Source: Bin16 sp965206315
Lineage (GTDB): Bacteria > Chloroflexota > Dehalococcoidia > Lucifugimonadales > Australimonadaceae
Reading direction: 5' to 3'
Assembly: GCA_965206315.1 (NCBI GenBank)
Contig: OZ242210.1
Coordinates: 1,178,001-1,242,000, forward strand
DNA length: 64,000 bases
How positions within the stretch are numbered: the first letter of the stretch is position 1; every line of letters starts with the position of its first letter. The notes under the pieces were generated by a model. The model saw only the letters and a list, made by a program, of their open reading frames with translations, was not told where the DNA came from and searched no databases. Positions 40,061-48,468 of the stretch are shown here, piece by piece. A program made the position numbers and the translations under genes.

Positions 40061-40927
40061 TCAGCCCGCGCGCGACGCTGCCGCGCCGAGCGCCCGGCGC
40101 ACGTACACCGCCGCCATCGCCCTGCGGTACTCGGCGGAGGCGAACACGTCGCCCATGGCGTCGCCATTCAGGTCGCCGGCGACCGCTGCCGCGGCGGCGT
40201 CCAGCGCGGCGCCGCTCAGGTCCAAGCCCGCAAGCGCCGCCTGGACGGACGATGCCCGCACCGGCGTCGTCTCAACGCCTCCGACCGCGACGCTCGCGGA
40301 CGAGCACGCGCCGCCGCTCACCGCGATGACCGCGGCAGCGCCGACCACGGCGTAGCGCGACGCCGGGTGTGAGAACTTGACGTACGCCGAGCCCGCACCG
40401 GACGGGACCGACGGCACCGAGATGCTCGTCAGCACTTCGTTCTCCGCCAGCGCGTTCTCCAGCAGGCCGGTTGCGAAATCGGCCGCCGCGATGCTGCGGT
40501 CACCTCCCGGCCCCGTGACGTTGAACGTCGCGCCCAGCGCCGTGAGCACGGTCGGCTGGTCGGACGCGGGGTCGGCGTGGGATACGCTGCCGCCGATGGT
40601 GCCCCGGTTCCGCACCGCCGGGTCGCCGACGAGCGCGGCAGCCTCGGCGAGCACCGGAGCGTGCTGCTGTACGAGGTCGGAGCCCGCGATCTCGGCGTGC
40701 GTCGTGAGCGCGCCGATGGTGATGCCGCCGCCGCTCGCGGAGACGCCCTTGAGCGCCTCGATACGCCCGATGTCCACGAGGACGGCGGGCGCCGCGAGCC
40801 GCAGTTTCATCAGCGGGAGGAGGCTGTGTCCGCCCGCCAGGAGCTTCGCGCCCTCGTTGTCGGAGAGCAGTTGCACCGCTTCGGCTACGGAGCCCGCGCG
40901 GTGGTAGGTGATCTGTGCTGGAAACAT
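40061..40927 (-). CDS. coxM: Molybdenum hydroxylase FAD-binding subunit (CoxM)
   Basis: A 288-aa FAD-binding medium subunit. FAD loops are AKLLAGGHSLLPLMKLRLA (about residues 27-45) and RNRGTIGGSVSHADPASDQP (about 106-125). The C-terminal CO_deh_flav_C domain starts around residue 178. ATG 40927 has GGAGG ahead; gene order is S-L-M reading down the strand with two- or three-base gaps, so the three subunits are made together. Confidence 0.93.
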   Translation of the reverse strand: MFPAQITYHRAGSVAEAVQLLSDNEGAKLLAGGHSLLPLMKLRLAAPAVLVDIGRIEALKGVSASGGGITIGALTTHAEIAGSDLVQQHAPVLAEAAALVGDPAVRNRGTIGGSVSHADPASDQPTVLTALGATFNVTGPGGDRSIAAADFATGLLENALAENEVLTSISVPSVPSGAGSAYVKFSHPASRYAVVGAAAVIAVSGGACSSASVAVGGVETTPVRASSVQAALAGLDLSGAALDAAAAAVAGDLNGDAMGDVFASAEYRRAMAAVYVRRALGAAASRAG

Positions 40928-40930
40928 GGC

Positions 40931-43285
40931 CTAGCCTCCGTTCCGTGCATCGTTGATCGCGCGCCAGACCTTCTCCGGCGTCAACGGCATGTCTACGCGG
41001 GTAACGCCCAGCGGACGCAGCGCGTCCATCACCGCGTTGTAGACGGTGGGCGTGGACGCGATGGTGCCCGCCTCGCCGATGCCCTTCACCCCCAGCGGGT
41101 GGTGCGGCGACGGCGTCGTGTTGGACGAGACCTCGATGTCCGGCAGCAGGTCCGCGCGGGGCAGCGCGTAGTCCAGCATTGAGCCGGTCACGAGCTGCCC
41201 GTCGTCGTCGTAGACCGCGCCCTCCCAGAGCGCCGGGCCGACGCCCTGTACGACGCCGCCGTGCACCTGCCCCTCCACGATCATGGGGTTGATCTGCACA
41301 CCGCAGTCGTCCACCGCAACGTAACGCTGGAGGTCGATGCTGCCCGTCTCCGGGTCCACCTCCACGACGGCGACGTGCGCCCCGAACGGGTAGGTGAAGT
41401 TGGGCGGGTCGTAGAACGCGCTCGCCTCCAGCCCCGGCTCCATGCCCTCGGGCATGTTCCACGCGACGTTGGCCATGAGCGCGATGTCCTGGATCGTCTT
41501 GTGCTGGTCGGGCGACCCTCGAACGTAGAAGCGCCCGTCCTCGTACTCGATGTCCTCGGGCGCGGCTTCGAGCAGGTGCGCGGCCAGCGCCCGCGACTTC
41601 TCCTTGATCTTACGAGCGGCCACCGCGATCGCGGCGCCGGAGACCGCCGTGGTGCGGCTGCCGTAGGTGCCCCACCCCATCGGGGTCGTGTCGGTGTCGC
41701 CGTGGATGACCTCCACGTCGTCGACGTCCACGCCGAGCTCGCCCGCGACGATCTGGGCGAATGTCGTCTCCTCGCCCTGTCCGTGCGGGGAGGAGCCGAC
41801 CATGACGTTCGCCTTACCCGTGGGGTAGAAGCGGATGATCGCGCTCTCCCACAGGCCGCCCTGGAAGCCGACCGCGCCCGCCACCTGCGACGGGCCGAGG
41901 CCGCATATCTCGACGTAGCTGGAGACGCCGACGCCGACGCAGCGGCCGTCCGCCCTCGCCTGCGCCTGCTCTGCTCGCAGCGCCTCGTAGCCCGCTGCGT
42001 TCAGGCAGGAGTCCAACGCGGACTCGTAGTCTCCGCTGTCGTAGGTGATGCCGGTAGCGACGTCGTGGCCGTTCTCGAACTTCGGTATCAGGTTCTTGCG
42101 GCGCACCTCCGCCGGGTCCTGTCCGACCGCCGCGGCGACCAGGTCGACCATGCGCTCGAGGAGCATCGTGGCCTCCGGGCGGCCTGCGCCGCGGTAGGCG
42201 TCCACGGGCGCGCCGTTGTTGAACACGCCGTACACCGTGCCGCTGATGTTGGGGATGTTGTAGGGACCGGAGTACATCAGCCCGTGCAGGATGGTGGGGA
42301 CGCCCGGGGCGGCGGTCGAGAGGTAGCCGCCCATGCCTGCGTAGACGGTGGTGCGGAGCCCGGTGATGACGCCGTCGCTCGTGGCCGCCATCTCCACCTC
42401 TTCGATGTGGTCGCGGCCCTGCGTCGTGATCAGGTAGTTCTCGCTGCGCGTCTCCGTCCACTTCACCGGCACGCCCAGCTTCATGGAGCAGAACGCCGTG
42501 ATGGCCTCGTCTGCGTAGTACGGGATCTTGCTCCCGAACCCGCCGCCGACCTCCGGCGCGATGACCCTAATCTTGTGCTCCGGCACGCCGGTCACGACAC
42601 AGGTGACGAACCGCGCGATGTGCGGGTTCTGGGTCGTGTTCCACAGCGTCAACTCGCCGGACGCCGCGCTCCACTGGGCGAGCGCCGAGCGCGGCTCCAT
42701 CGGGTTCGCGATGAGCCGCGGGAGCGTGATCGTGTCGCTGACGGTGACTGCCGCGTCCGCGAACGCCGCGTCCGTGTCGCCTCCCGCGAGGGCCCACGTG
42801 AACGCGATGTTGTTCGGCACGTCCTCGTGGAGCTGCGGGGCGCCGTCCTGCGCCGCCGCCTTCGGGTTGATGACGACGTCGAGCGGCTCGTAATCGACCC
42901 CGATGTGCTCCAGCGCGTCCTCGGCCTGGTACCGCGTCTCCGCGACCACGACAGCGACGGCGTCGCCGACGTAGCGGACCTTGTCCTTGGCTATGGCCGG
43001 GTGCGCGGGGGTCTTCAGGTCTGAGCCCGGGATCAGCCACGCGCAGGGGAGGCCGTTCAGCACGCCGTCCGTGTCCTCGCCGGTGTAGACCGCGACGACG
43101 CCGGGCTGGCCAGCCGCGCCGCTGGCGTCGACGGACCTGATGTTCGCGTGGGCGTAGGGGCTGCGGAGGATCGCCGCGTGGAGCGTCCCCGGCAGCTTGA
43201 TGTCGTCGGTGTACGACGCGCGGCCCGTGATGAGCCGCGGGTCTTCACGACGGCGGATGCCGGAACCGAATATCCGAGTGGTCAT
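40931..43285 (-). CDS. coxL: Molybdenum hydroxylase large subunit, form II CoxL-like
   Basis: A 784-aa molybdopterin-cytosine-dinucleotide subunit. Seen: GSGIRRREDPRLITGRASYT at the N terminus, EVGGGFGSK, the active-site loop VDAYRGAGRPEA (AYRGAGR at residues 363-369), SSPHGQGEETTFAQI and the catalytic-Glu motif GIGEAGT near the C terminus. AYRGAGR is the form II signature; true aerobic CO dehydrogenase (form I) has AYxCSFR. So CO is not a safe substrate call; an aromatic or N-heterocycle hydroxylase or aldehyde oxidase is as likely. GGGAGG lies ahead of the ATG. Confidence 0.93.
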   Translation of the reverse strand: MTTRIFGSGIRRREDPRLITGRASYTDDIKLPGTLHAAILRSPYAHANIRSVDASGAAGQPGVVAVYTGEDTDGVLNGLPCAWLIPGSDLKTPAHPAIAKDKVRYVGDAVAVVVAETRYQAEDALEHIGVDYEPLDVVINPKAAAQDGAPQLHEDVPNNIAFTWALAGGDTDAAFADAAVTVSDTITLPRLIANPMEPRSALAQWSAASGELTLWNTTQNPHIARFVTCVVTGVPEHKIRVIAPEVGGGFGSKIPYYADEAITAFCSMKLGVPVKWTETRSENYLITTQGRDHIEEVEMAATSDGVITGLRTTVYAGMGGYLSTAAPGVPTILHGLMYSGPYNIPNISGTVYGVFNNGAPVDAYRGAGRPEATMLLERMVDLVAAAVGQDPAEVRRKNLIPKFENGHDVATGITYDSGDYESALDSCLNAAGYEALRAEQAQARADGRCVGVGVSSYVEICGLGPSQVAGAVGFQGGLWESAIIRFYPTGKANVMVGSSPHGQGEETTFAQIVAGELGVDVDDVEVIHGDTDTTPMGWGTYGSRTTAVSGAAIAVAARKIKEKSRALAAHLLEAAPEDIEYEDGRFYVRGSPDQHKTIQDIALMANVAWNMPEGMEPGLEASAFYDPPNFTYPFGAHVAVVEVDPETGSIDLQRYVAVDDCGVQINPMIVEGQVHGGVVQGVGPALWEGAVYDDDGQLVTGSMLDYALPRADLLPDIEVSSNTTPSPHHPLGVKGIGEAGTIASTPTVYNAVMDALRPLGVTRVDMPLTPEKVWRAINDARNGG

Positions 43286-43288
43286 CGC

Positions 43289-43762
43289 TTACCTCCCTCC
43301 CATCGCCTTCGCGGCGTCCTCGACGGCGCTCACGATGTTCTGATAGCCGGTGCACCGGCAGATGTTGCCCTCCAACCCGTGACGTATCTCCTCACGCGTC
43401 GGGGACGGGTTGTTCCGCAGCAGCTCGTTCGCCGCCATGATCATGCCCGGCGTGCAGAAGCCGCACTGCAGCCCGTGGTTGTTCCAGAACGCCTCCTGCA
43501 GCGGGTGCAGGTCGACGCCGTCGGAGATGCCCTCGATCGTCGTGACCGAGGAGCCCGACGCCTGGACGGTGAGCACCGTGCACGACTTGGCCGAGACGCC
43601 GTCCAACTGCACCGTGCAGGTGCCGCACTGGCTCGTGTCGCACCCCACTTTCGTTCCGGTCAGCCCTGCGTTCTCCCGGATGAAGTGGACGAGCAACTGT
43701 CGCTCCTCCACCTCTCCGGAGCAGGCCTTTCCGTTGATGGTTATCTCGACAGGAACTGTCAC
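43289..43762 (-). CDS. coxS: Molybdenum hydroxylase 2Fe-2S subunit (CoxS)
   Basis: A 157-aa small subunit: ferredoxin-type motif CDTSQCGTCTVQLDGVSAKSC and second motif FCTPGMIM with NICRCTGYQNI. GTG 43762 with GGAGGAGG seven bases ahead sets the start; the longer frame upstream overlaps the promoter. First gene of the S-L-M(-D-E) transcript. Confidence 0.94.
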   Translation of the reverse strand: MTVPVEITINGKACSGEVEERQLLVHFIRENAGLTGTKVGCDTSQCGTCTVQLDGVSAKSCTVLTVQASGSSVTTIEGISDGVDLHPLQEAFWNNHGLQCGFCTPGMIMAANELLRNNPSPTREEIRHGLEGNICRCTGYQNIVSAVEDAAKAMGGR

Positions 43763-43844
43763 AGTCGACCTCCTCCCTCGACCGTCAGGTCGCGCGCCAT
43801 GGGATTCGCACGCATGCGCCGTTGCGCCACTGCACACGCGTGCG

Positions 43845-43860
43845 CCTTGCGCGCGCAAGG
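43845..43860. promoter_or_regulatory. Palindrome over the coxS -10 region (operator candidate)
   Basis: CCTTGCGCGCGCAAGG is a perfect 16-base palindrome that overlaps the -10 box of the coxS promoter. It is well placed for repressor binding. No adjacent regulator gene is seen. Confidence 0.45.
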
Positions 43861-43885
43861 GTATCTAATGCACGGGGTTTGTCAA
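43858..43885 (-). promoter_or_regulatory. coxSLM promoter
   Basis: On the minus strand TTGACA (43885-43880) and TACCCT (43863-43858) are 16 bases apart, a consensus -35 with a fair -10. The coxG -10 candidate TATAGT (43906-43911, plus strand) lies 20 bases away, so the two directions share one control region. Confidence 0.6.
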
Positions 43886-43940
43886 TCGGCGAGGCCGGGC
43901 GCTGCTATAGTGAGCGCAGCACCCTGCGGGGAAGAGACGT

Positions 43941-44381
43941 ATGAAGCTGAACGGAGCGTACCGCTTCGACGTACCGAGAGCGCGCCTCTGGCAGACACTG
44001 ATGGACACGAGCGTCGTCAGCTCGTGCATACCCGGTGTCAGCGCGTTCACGCCGCTCGGCGGCGACCGCTACGAGATCGAGCTCTCGGTGCGCGTCGGCA
44101 TCGTCTCCGGTTCGTACAAGGGAACGCTCGCCATCACGGACGCGGTCGAGCCTGAGTCCTACCGCATGACGGTCGAGGGCTCCGGCGCGCGCACCGAGAT
44201 CAGGGGCGGCGGCTCGTTGGCGCTTGCTGAGGACGGCAACGCCACCGAGCTGAGTTTCGAGGGCGACGTGCAGGTGACCGGCGTGCTCGCGCGGGTCGGC
44301 CAGCGTCTGATGGGCACCGTGGCGAAAACACAGATCGACCGCTTCTTCGACTGCCTGCGCGCGAAAGCGGCGGAGGGATAG
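43941..44381 (+). CDS. coxG: CoxG-like SRPBCC-domain protein
   Basis: A 146-aa START/SRPBCC-like protein: MKLNGAYRFDVPRARLWQTL at the N terminus, SCIPGVSAFTPLGGDRYE, SVRVGIVSGSYKGTLAI, and a C-terminal helix VGQRLMGTVAKTQIDRFFD. CoxG is reported to anchor CO dehydrogenase to the membrane or feed electrons to quinone. It is divergent from coxS and coupled by four bases to an enoyl-CoA hydratase gene. TATAGT at 43906-43911 is its -10 candidate. Confidence 0.9.
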   Translation: MKLNGAYRFDVPRARLWQTLMDTSVVSSCIPGVSAFTPLGGDRYEIELSVRVGIVSGSYKGTLAITDAVEPESYRMTVEGSGARTEIRGGGSLALAEDGNATELSFEGDVQVTGVLARVGQRLMGTVAKTQIDRFFDCLRAKAAEG

Positions 44382-44385
44382 CACC

Positions 44386-45174
44386 ATGACCGATGATCTG
44401 GTCGTCGAACGCGACGGAGCAGTCGCGACGCTGACGCTGAACCGCCCGGAGCAGCGGAACGCCATCTCCTACGACATGTGGGTGCGCCTGCCGGAACTCC
44501 TCGCCGGGTTGAACACGGACGACGCGGTGCGCGCAGTGCTGCTGACGGGCGCGGGCGAGAAGGCGTTCTCGGCGGGAGCGGACATCAAGGACTTCGAGGA
44601 GACGCGCAGCACGCCGGAGCGCGCGCGGAACTACCGCCACGCGGTGAACGAGGCCTGCGACGCGCTGAATGCGCTCTCCAAGCCGACCATCGCCGCGATA
44701 CGAGGCTACTGCCTGGGCGGCGGGCTGGAGCTTGCCGTGTGCGCCGACGTGCGCATAGCGTCGACGGACGCGCAGTTCGGACTCCCTGCGGCGAAGCGTG
44801 GCATCGCAGTATCCCACGCGCACATCGACCGCCTGCTGCGCCTCGCCGGAGCGGGGGACGCGGCCTACCTCATGCTGACGGGGCGCTCGATCTCCGCGGA
44901 GCGCGCGCTGGCATCGGGCATCGTCAGCGTCGTCGTAGACGGCGATACGCTCATGGACGCGGCGCGTGCGCTCGCGGAGGAGATCGCGTCGCTCTCGCCG
45001 GTGTCGCACCGCACCCACAAGCAGGTGATACGCGACCTGCTGGAGTTCGGCGCTGCGGACCAAGTGCCAGCGGATCGGGCGTCCCTATTGGACGGCGCGG
45101 AGGCGAGTGAGGACTTCATGGAGGGTGTGCGCTCGTTCCGGGAGAAGCGCCCGCCGAACTTCCCGGGCCGTTGA
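44386..45174 (+). CDS. Enoyl-CoA hydratase/isomerase family protein
   Basis: A 262-aa crotonase-fold protein. The N terminus is VATLTLNRPEQRNAISYDMW. The first oxyanion-hole segment is AFSAGADIKDFEE and the second IRGYCLGGGLELAVCADVRIAS. The first catalytic Glu of true hydratases falls where FGLPAAKRGI is seen, so Glu is not obvious and the reaction may be different (isomerase, hydrolase or dehalogenase-like). Co-transcribed with coxG, linking it to the molybdenum hydroxylase pathway. Confidence 0.85.
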   Translation: MTDDLVVERDGAVATLTLNRPEQRNAISYDMWVRLPELLAGLNTDDAVRAVLLTGAGEKAFSAGADIKDFEETRSTPERARNYRHAVNEACDALNALSKPTIAAIRGYCLGGGLELAVCADVRIASTDAQFGLPAAKRGIAVSHAHIDRLLRLAGAGDAAYLMLTGRSISAERALASGIVSVVVDGDTLMDAARALAEEIASLSPVSHRTHKQVIRDLLEFGAADQVPADRASLLDGAEASEDFMEGVRSFREKRPPNFPGR

Positions 45175-45176
45175 TC

Positions 45177-45199
45177 CCTTCCCCCTCGATGGAGGAAGG
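45177..45199. repeat. REP-like hairpin CCTTCC/GGAAGG
   Basis: Diverged member of the CCTTCCCCC-ATCGA-GGGGGAAGG family, just after the enoyl-CoA hydratase stop. It could act as a terminator-like structure. Confidence 0.6.
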
Positions 45200-45225
45200 T
45201 TAGGATGGGGGTGAAGGGTGAAGCG

Positions 45226-45399
45226 ATGAAGCGTGAGGATGCGGGACTCGTCGGCGTCGTCTTCATCTTCGTCATCATCGCCGTCGTCCTCAACAGCCTT
45301 GGTGTGCTGGTGGACTCGGCGTTCGCCGTCGCAAGCCTGGCGGTTATCGCGGCGGCGATGGCGCTGTTCGTCTACTGGTACGTCCGCTTCGGACGGTAG
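45226..45399 (+). CDS. Small two-helix membrane protein
   Basis: A 57-aa hydrophobic protein with two helices, LVGVVFIFVIIAVVLNSLG and FAVASLAVIAAAMALFVYW, and a basic end. Function unknown. The upstream ATG at 45205 lies in the tail of a repeat element, so ATG 45226, giving MKREDAG, is preferred. Confidence 0.55.
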   Translation: MKREDAGLVGVVFIFVIIAVVLNSLGVLVDSAFAVASLAVIAAAMALFVYWYVRFGR

Positions 45400-45437
45400 C
45401 ACCTCAGGCGGATTGAGATGCGAGCAGCGGTAGGATC

Positions 45438-45522
45438 CCTTCCCCCTTGACGGGTGAGGAGCACCCCTGCCACCTCTCCCCTCGGAGAGAGGGTGCCGCC
45501 GTTGCGCGGCGGCGGGTGAGGG
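45438..45522. repeat. Pair of REP-like elements
   Basis: A TCCCTTCCCCCTTGACGGG half-element is followed by a full CTCTCCCCTCGGAGAGAGGG element with GCGGGTGAGGG tail (45473-45522), directly upstream of the MBL-fold gene. Confidence 0.65.
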
Positions 45523-45573
45523 CCCTCAGTGAGGGGCTGGGGAGGTGCTATCCTTTCTCCGCAGGAGGCAGCC

Positions 45574-46503
45574 TTGGAGACCGAACGCATCTTCCCCGGC
45601 GTGTGGGAGTTCCGCACCGAGTACGGACGCGACACTGCCGAGCTATTCACCGACGGCGCGATGCCCCATGCTGCGTGGTTCGTCGCCGGCGACCACCCCG
45701 CCATCCTCGACCCCGGCCCCACCTCCATCGCCGAGGAGCTGCTCGACGCCATCCGCAAGCTCGGCCACGACACCGACACCATCGAGTGGATCGTGCCGTC
45801 GCACATCCATATCGACCACGCGGGCGGCAGCGGCTGGCTCGTACGGGAGCTTCCCCGCGCCAAGGCCGTCTTCCACACCCGTGGCGCGCCCTTCATGCGC
45901 GACCCCGCCCGCCTCATCGCCGGCACCGCCGACGTGTTCGGCGAGACGTGGGAGGCCGTCTTCGGCGACATCCTCCCTGTACCGGACGAGGACATGGTCA
46001 CGGTCGAGGACGGCGACACGCTCGACTTCGGCAGCGGCGCGCCGTACCGCATCGTCTTCATGCCGGGGCACTCGCTCGACCACATCGGCGTCTACGACGA
46101 GGCGAACGAGGCCCTCTACTGCGGCCACGGCCTCGGGAACTACAAGCCGCCGCGCTTCCTCCCCGACCCGCCGATGACGCTCCCGTACTTCGACGTCGAC
46201 GCCAGCATCGCCTCCATCCGCAAGGCGCGCGAGCTCGCGCCCAAGTACCTCCTCCCCGTCCACTCCGGCTTCCTCGCCTCCAACCCCGCATTCGCCATCG
46301 ACGCCGTCGAGCGCATCACCATCGAGCTCGGCGAGCTCATCAAGGAAGGCATGGCCGCGGGGAAGAGCGAGGCCGAGATGGAGGTCGATGTCCGCACCCA
46401 CCTCTTCGCCGACCCCGCGAAGGCCGACCGCTCCTACTGGCCGGTCGTCGTCTCGTACGTGCGCTACTATGAGCGCTTGGCCCGCAGGGCCAAGAACGCC
46501 TGA
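45574..46503 (+). CDS. MBL-fold metallo-hydrolase
   Basis: A 309-aa metallo-beta-lactamase-fold protein. The metal-binding motif is VPSHIHIDHAGGSG (HxHxDH), with MPGHSLDHIGVYD for the next His and LLPVHSGF near the C terminus. Members hydrolyse thioesters, lactones or phosphodiesters, or are glyoxalase II-like; the substrate is unknown. TTG 45574 with GCAGGAGG five bases ahead gives the start (LETERIFPGVWEF). TATCCT at 45549-45554 is a candidate -10. Probably co-transcribed with yajQ. Confidence 0.88.
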   Translation: METERIFPGVWEFRTEYGRDTAELFTDGAMPHAAWFVAGDHPAILDPGPTSIAEELLDAIRKLGHDTDTIEWIVPSHIHIDHAGGSGWLVRELPRAKAVFHTRGAPFMRDPARLIAGTADVFGETWEAVFGDILPVPDEDMVTVEDGDTLDFGSGAPYRIVFMPGHSLDHIGVYDEANEALYCGHGLGNYKPPRFLPDPPMTLPYFDVDASIASIRKARELAPKYLLPVHSGFLASNPAFAIDAVERITIELGELIKEGMAAGKSEAEMEVDVRTHLFADPAKADRSYWPVVVSYVRYYERLARRAKNA

Positions 46504-46518
46504 CCACGGAGGAACTGG

Positions 46519-47004
46519 ATGCCGTCGTTCGATGTCGTATCGAAGGTCGACCTCACGGAGGTGGACAACGCCGTCAACGGCGTGAAACGCGAGACCCAGC
46601 AGCGCTTCGATCTCAAGGGCACCCGCGCGGGTGTCGAGCGCTCCGGCAGTGTGCTCACCGTCACCGCCGACAACGATCTCCAGCTCCGGCAGGTGCACGA
46701 CCTGCTCCACACCTACTTCGCCCGCCGCGACGTCGACAGCCGCTCGCTCTCGTTCGAGACGCCCCAGAAGGCAACCGGCGACAGCCTCCGCCAGCAGGTC
46801 ACCATCCGGCAGGGCATCGACGGCGACCTCGCCCGCAAGATCGTCAAGGCCGTGAAGGGCACCAAGATCCGCGTCCAGCTCGCCATCCAGGGCGACGAAC
46901 TCCGCGTCTCCGGCAAGAAGCGCGACGACCTGCAGGAAGTCATCGCCTTCATCAAGGACATGGGCATCGAGCAGCCCCTGCAGTACGTCAACTACCGCGA
47001 CTAA
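46519..47004 (+). CDS. yajQ: YajQ-family nucleotide-binding protein
   Basis: A 161-aa protein with the two RNP-like subdomains of the family: MPSFDVVSKVDLTEVDNAVN, ETQQRFDLKG, and the C-terminal KTKIRVQLAIQGDELRVSGKKRDDLQEVI-type segment ending FIKDMGIEQPLQYVNYRD. YajQ proteins bind c-di-GMP in Xanthomonas and RNA or other ligands elsewhere; the role here is unknown. It lies 15 bases after the MBL-fold gene. Confidence 0.94.
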   Translation: MPSFDVVSKVDLTEVDNAVNGVKRETQQRFDLKGTRAGVERSGSVLTVTADNDLQLRQVHDLLHTYFARRDVDSRSLSFETPQKATGDSLRQQVTIRQGIDGDLARKIVKAVKGTKIRVQLAIQGDELRVSGKKRDDLQEVIAFIKDMGIEQPLQYVNYRD

Positions 47005-47052
47005 CCTCGTCATTCCCGCGAAGGCGGGAATCCAAGGGGCGCAGGGGCGCCC

Positions 47053-47451
47053 CTACTCCTCCACCCACGTCAGCAGGCGCTCCGGCGTGAGCCGCAGCAG
47101 CACCGCGGTCTCGTCGTACACGTCGTTCATGAACTGCTGGGCGTTCTCCCCCATGTAGCGCCCCGCTATCGAGTACCCCGTCTCCTCCACCCGCTCCTTC
47201 GTGATGACGACCGGCCCTTCCGCCGACACGTACGTGTACGGCTCGTCGTGGCTCGCGATGGTGATCGCCGCGCGGTTGTTCCGTTCGAGGTTCTTCACTC
47301 GCTGGAACCTGCTGCTCGTAAAGACCACGAACTCGCCGCCGGCGTACTCGAACCACACGGGGATGGCGTGGGGACTGCCGTCCGCGCGCAGCGTCACGAA
47401 CACCGCGACGAGCGGGCGCTCCAGGAATGCGGCCATCTGCTCAGGCGTCAT
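47053..47451 (-). CDS. Pyridoxamine-5'-phosphate oxidase-like (PPOX) FMN/F420-binding protein
   Basis: A 132-aa split-beta-barrel protein: VFVTLRADGSPHAIPVWFEY, EFVVFTSSRFQRVKNLERNN, and the C-terminal VLLRLTPERLLTWVE. This is the pattern of PPOX-class proteins, many of which use F420 in Actinobacteria and Chloroflexi. The cofactor cannot be decided from sequence by eye. It follows the upstream SDR gene by four bases and is probably translationally coupled to it. Confidence 0.88.
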   Translation of the reverse strand: MTPEQMAAFLERPLVAVFVTLRADGSPHAIPVWFEYAGGEFVVFTSSRFQRVKNLERNNRAAITIASHDEPYTYVSAEGPVVITKERVEETGYSIAGRYMGENAQQFMNDVYDETAVLLRLTPERLLTWVEE

Positions 47452-47455
47452 GCGC

Positions 47456-48271
47456 TCACTGTACCGTTATCGTCTGCCCGCCGTCGACCACGAGCGCGTG
47501 GCCGGTCACGAACGACGACTCCTCGCTCGCCAGGAAGAGCACGCAGTACGCGACCTCCTCCGGCTGCCCCATCCGGTGGAGCGCCGCGACGCGCTGGCCT
47601 GCCTCGTAGCGCTGGTCCTCGTCGATGGGGCGCGGACGCGGCGGGAACTCGCGGATGCGGTTCGTGTCGATGGGGCCGGGGCAGACGCAGTTCACGCGTA
47701 TCTCTGGCCCGTAGTCCACCGCCAACTGCCGCGTCAAGTTCACCAGCGCCGCCTTCGTTGCGCTGTAGGACGGGTAGCGCGGGCTCGCTCGCAGCCCGAA
47801 GCTGGACGCCGTGATGACGATGTTGCCGGACCCCTGCTCTATGAAGTGGGGCAGCACGGCCTGCACGCCGTGGTAGACGCCGTACAGGTTCAGGTTGATG
47901 ACGTGGTCCCACTCCTCGTCTGACATCTCGTGGAGCTTCTTCCGAACGCCTGTGCCTGCGTTCAGGTAGAGCACGTCCAGCCCGCCGAATCGGTCGATGG
48001 TGGTGCTCACCATCTCCTCGCACACCGCCTTCTGCGACACGTCGCCGAGCAGGAAGTGGGCCTCGCCGCCGTCGGCCTCGATGAGCCGGTCGGTGCGCGG
48101 GTCGCCGCGCTCCGCCATGTCGGCGCAGACAACCTTCGCTCCTTCGCGGGCGAACAGCCGCGCCGTCGCCCTGCCGATGCCGCTCTCGGCGCCGGTCACC
48201 ACCGCCACCTTCCCGCTCAGCCTGCCGAGCCCGGCCCCCATCCGTAGGTGTTCGCCAGCGTTGCTGCTCAT
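47456..48271 (-). CDS. Short-chain dehydrogenase/reductase
   Basis: A 271-aa SDR: NAD(P) loop VAVVTGAESGIGRATARLFA, acidic CADMAE after strand 2, LYLNAGTG (the NAG motif), the catalytic ITASSFGL Ser and YPSYSATKAALVNL (YxxxK). C-terminal FVTGHALVVDGGQTI is typical. Complete active site, so probably a working oxidoreductase of unknown substrate. AGGAGGGAG lies ahead of the ATG. Confidence 0.93.
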   Translation of the reverse strand: MSSNAGEHLRMGAGLGRLSGKVAVVTGAESGIGRATARLFAREGAKVVCADMAERGDPRTDRLIEADGGEAHFLLGDVSQKAVCEEMVSTTIDRFGGLDVLYLNAGTGVRKKLHEMSDEEWDHVINLNLYGVYHGVQAVLPHFIEQGSGNIVITASSFGLRASPRYPSYSATKAALVNLTRQLAVDYGPEIRVNCVCPGPIDTNRIREFPPRPRPIDEDQRYEAGQRVAALHRMGQPEEVAYCVLFLASEESSFVTGHALVVDGGQTITVQ

Positions 48272-48352
48272 CGACGCTCCCTCCTGCGTGATGCGCGCAA
48301 GTGTAGCGCACGCGCGCGACGTGCATCAGGGAACGACGTCAGGAGTAGGCGA

Positions 48353-48426
48353 TTGGCTGGGGATGATGGATTCGAACCATCGTTACCTGATCCAGAGTCA
48401 GGCGGCCTACCACTAGCCGAATCCCC
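48353..48426 (-). tRNA. tRNA-Gln (CTG)
   Basis: Cloverleaf on the minus strand: acceptor TGGGGAT pairs with ATCCCCA, anticodon stem CCTGA/TCAGG with loop CTCTGGA gives anticodon CTG (Gln), T arm GATGG-TTCGAAC-CCATC. The discriminator is G and CCA is encoded at 48355-48353. It lies 42 bases downstream of gltX on the same strand. Confidence 0.95.
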
Positions 48427-48468
48427 AGCGGGAGACTCTTATGATAGCAAACCGCTGCAGCCGACGCC

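Noticed and set aside
40931..43285. True aerobic carbon monoxide dehydrogenase (form I)
   Set aside because: The active-site loop is AYRGAGR, the form II type, not AYxCSFR.
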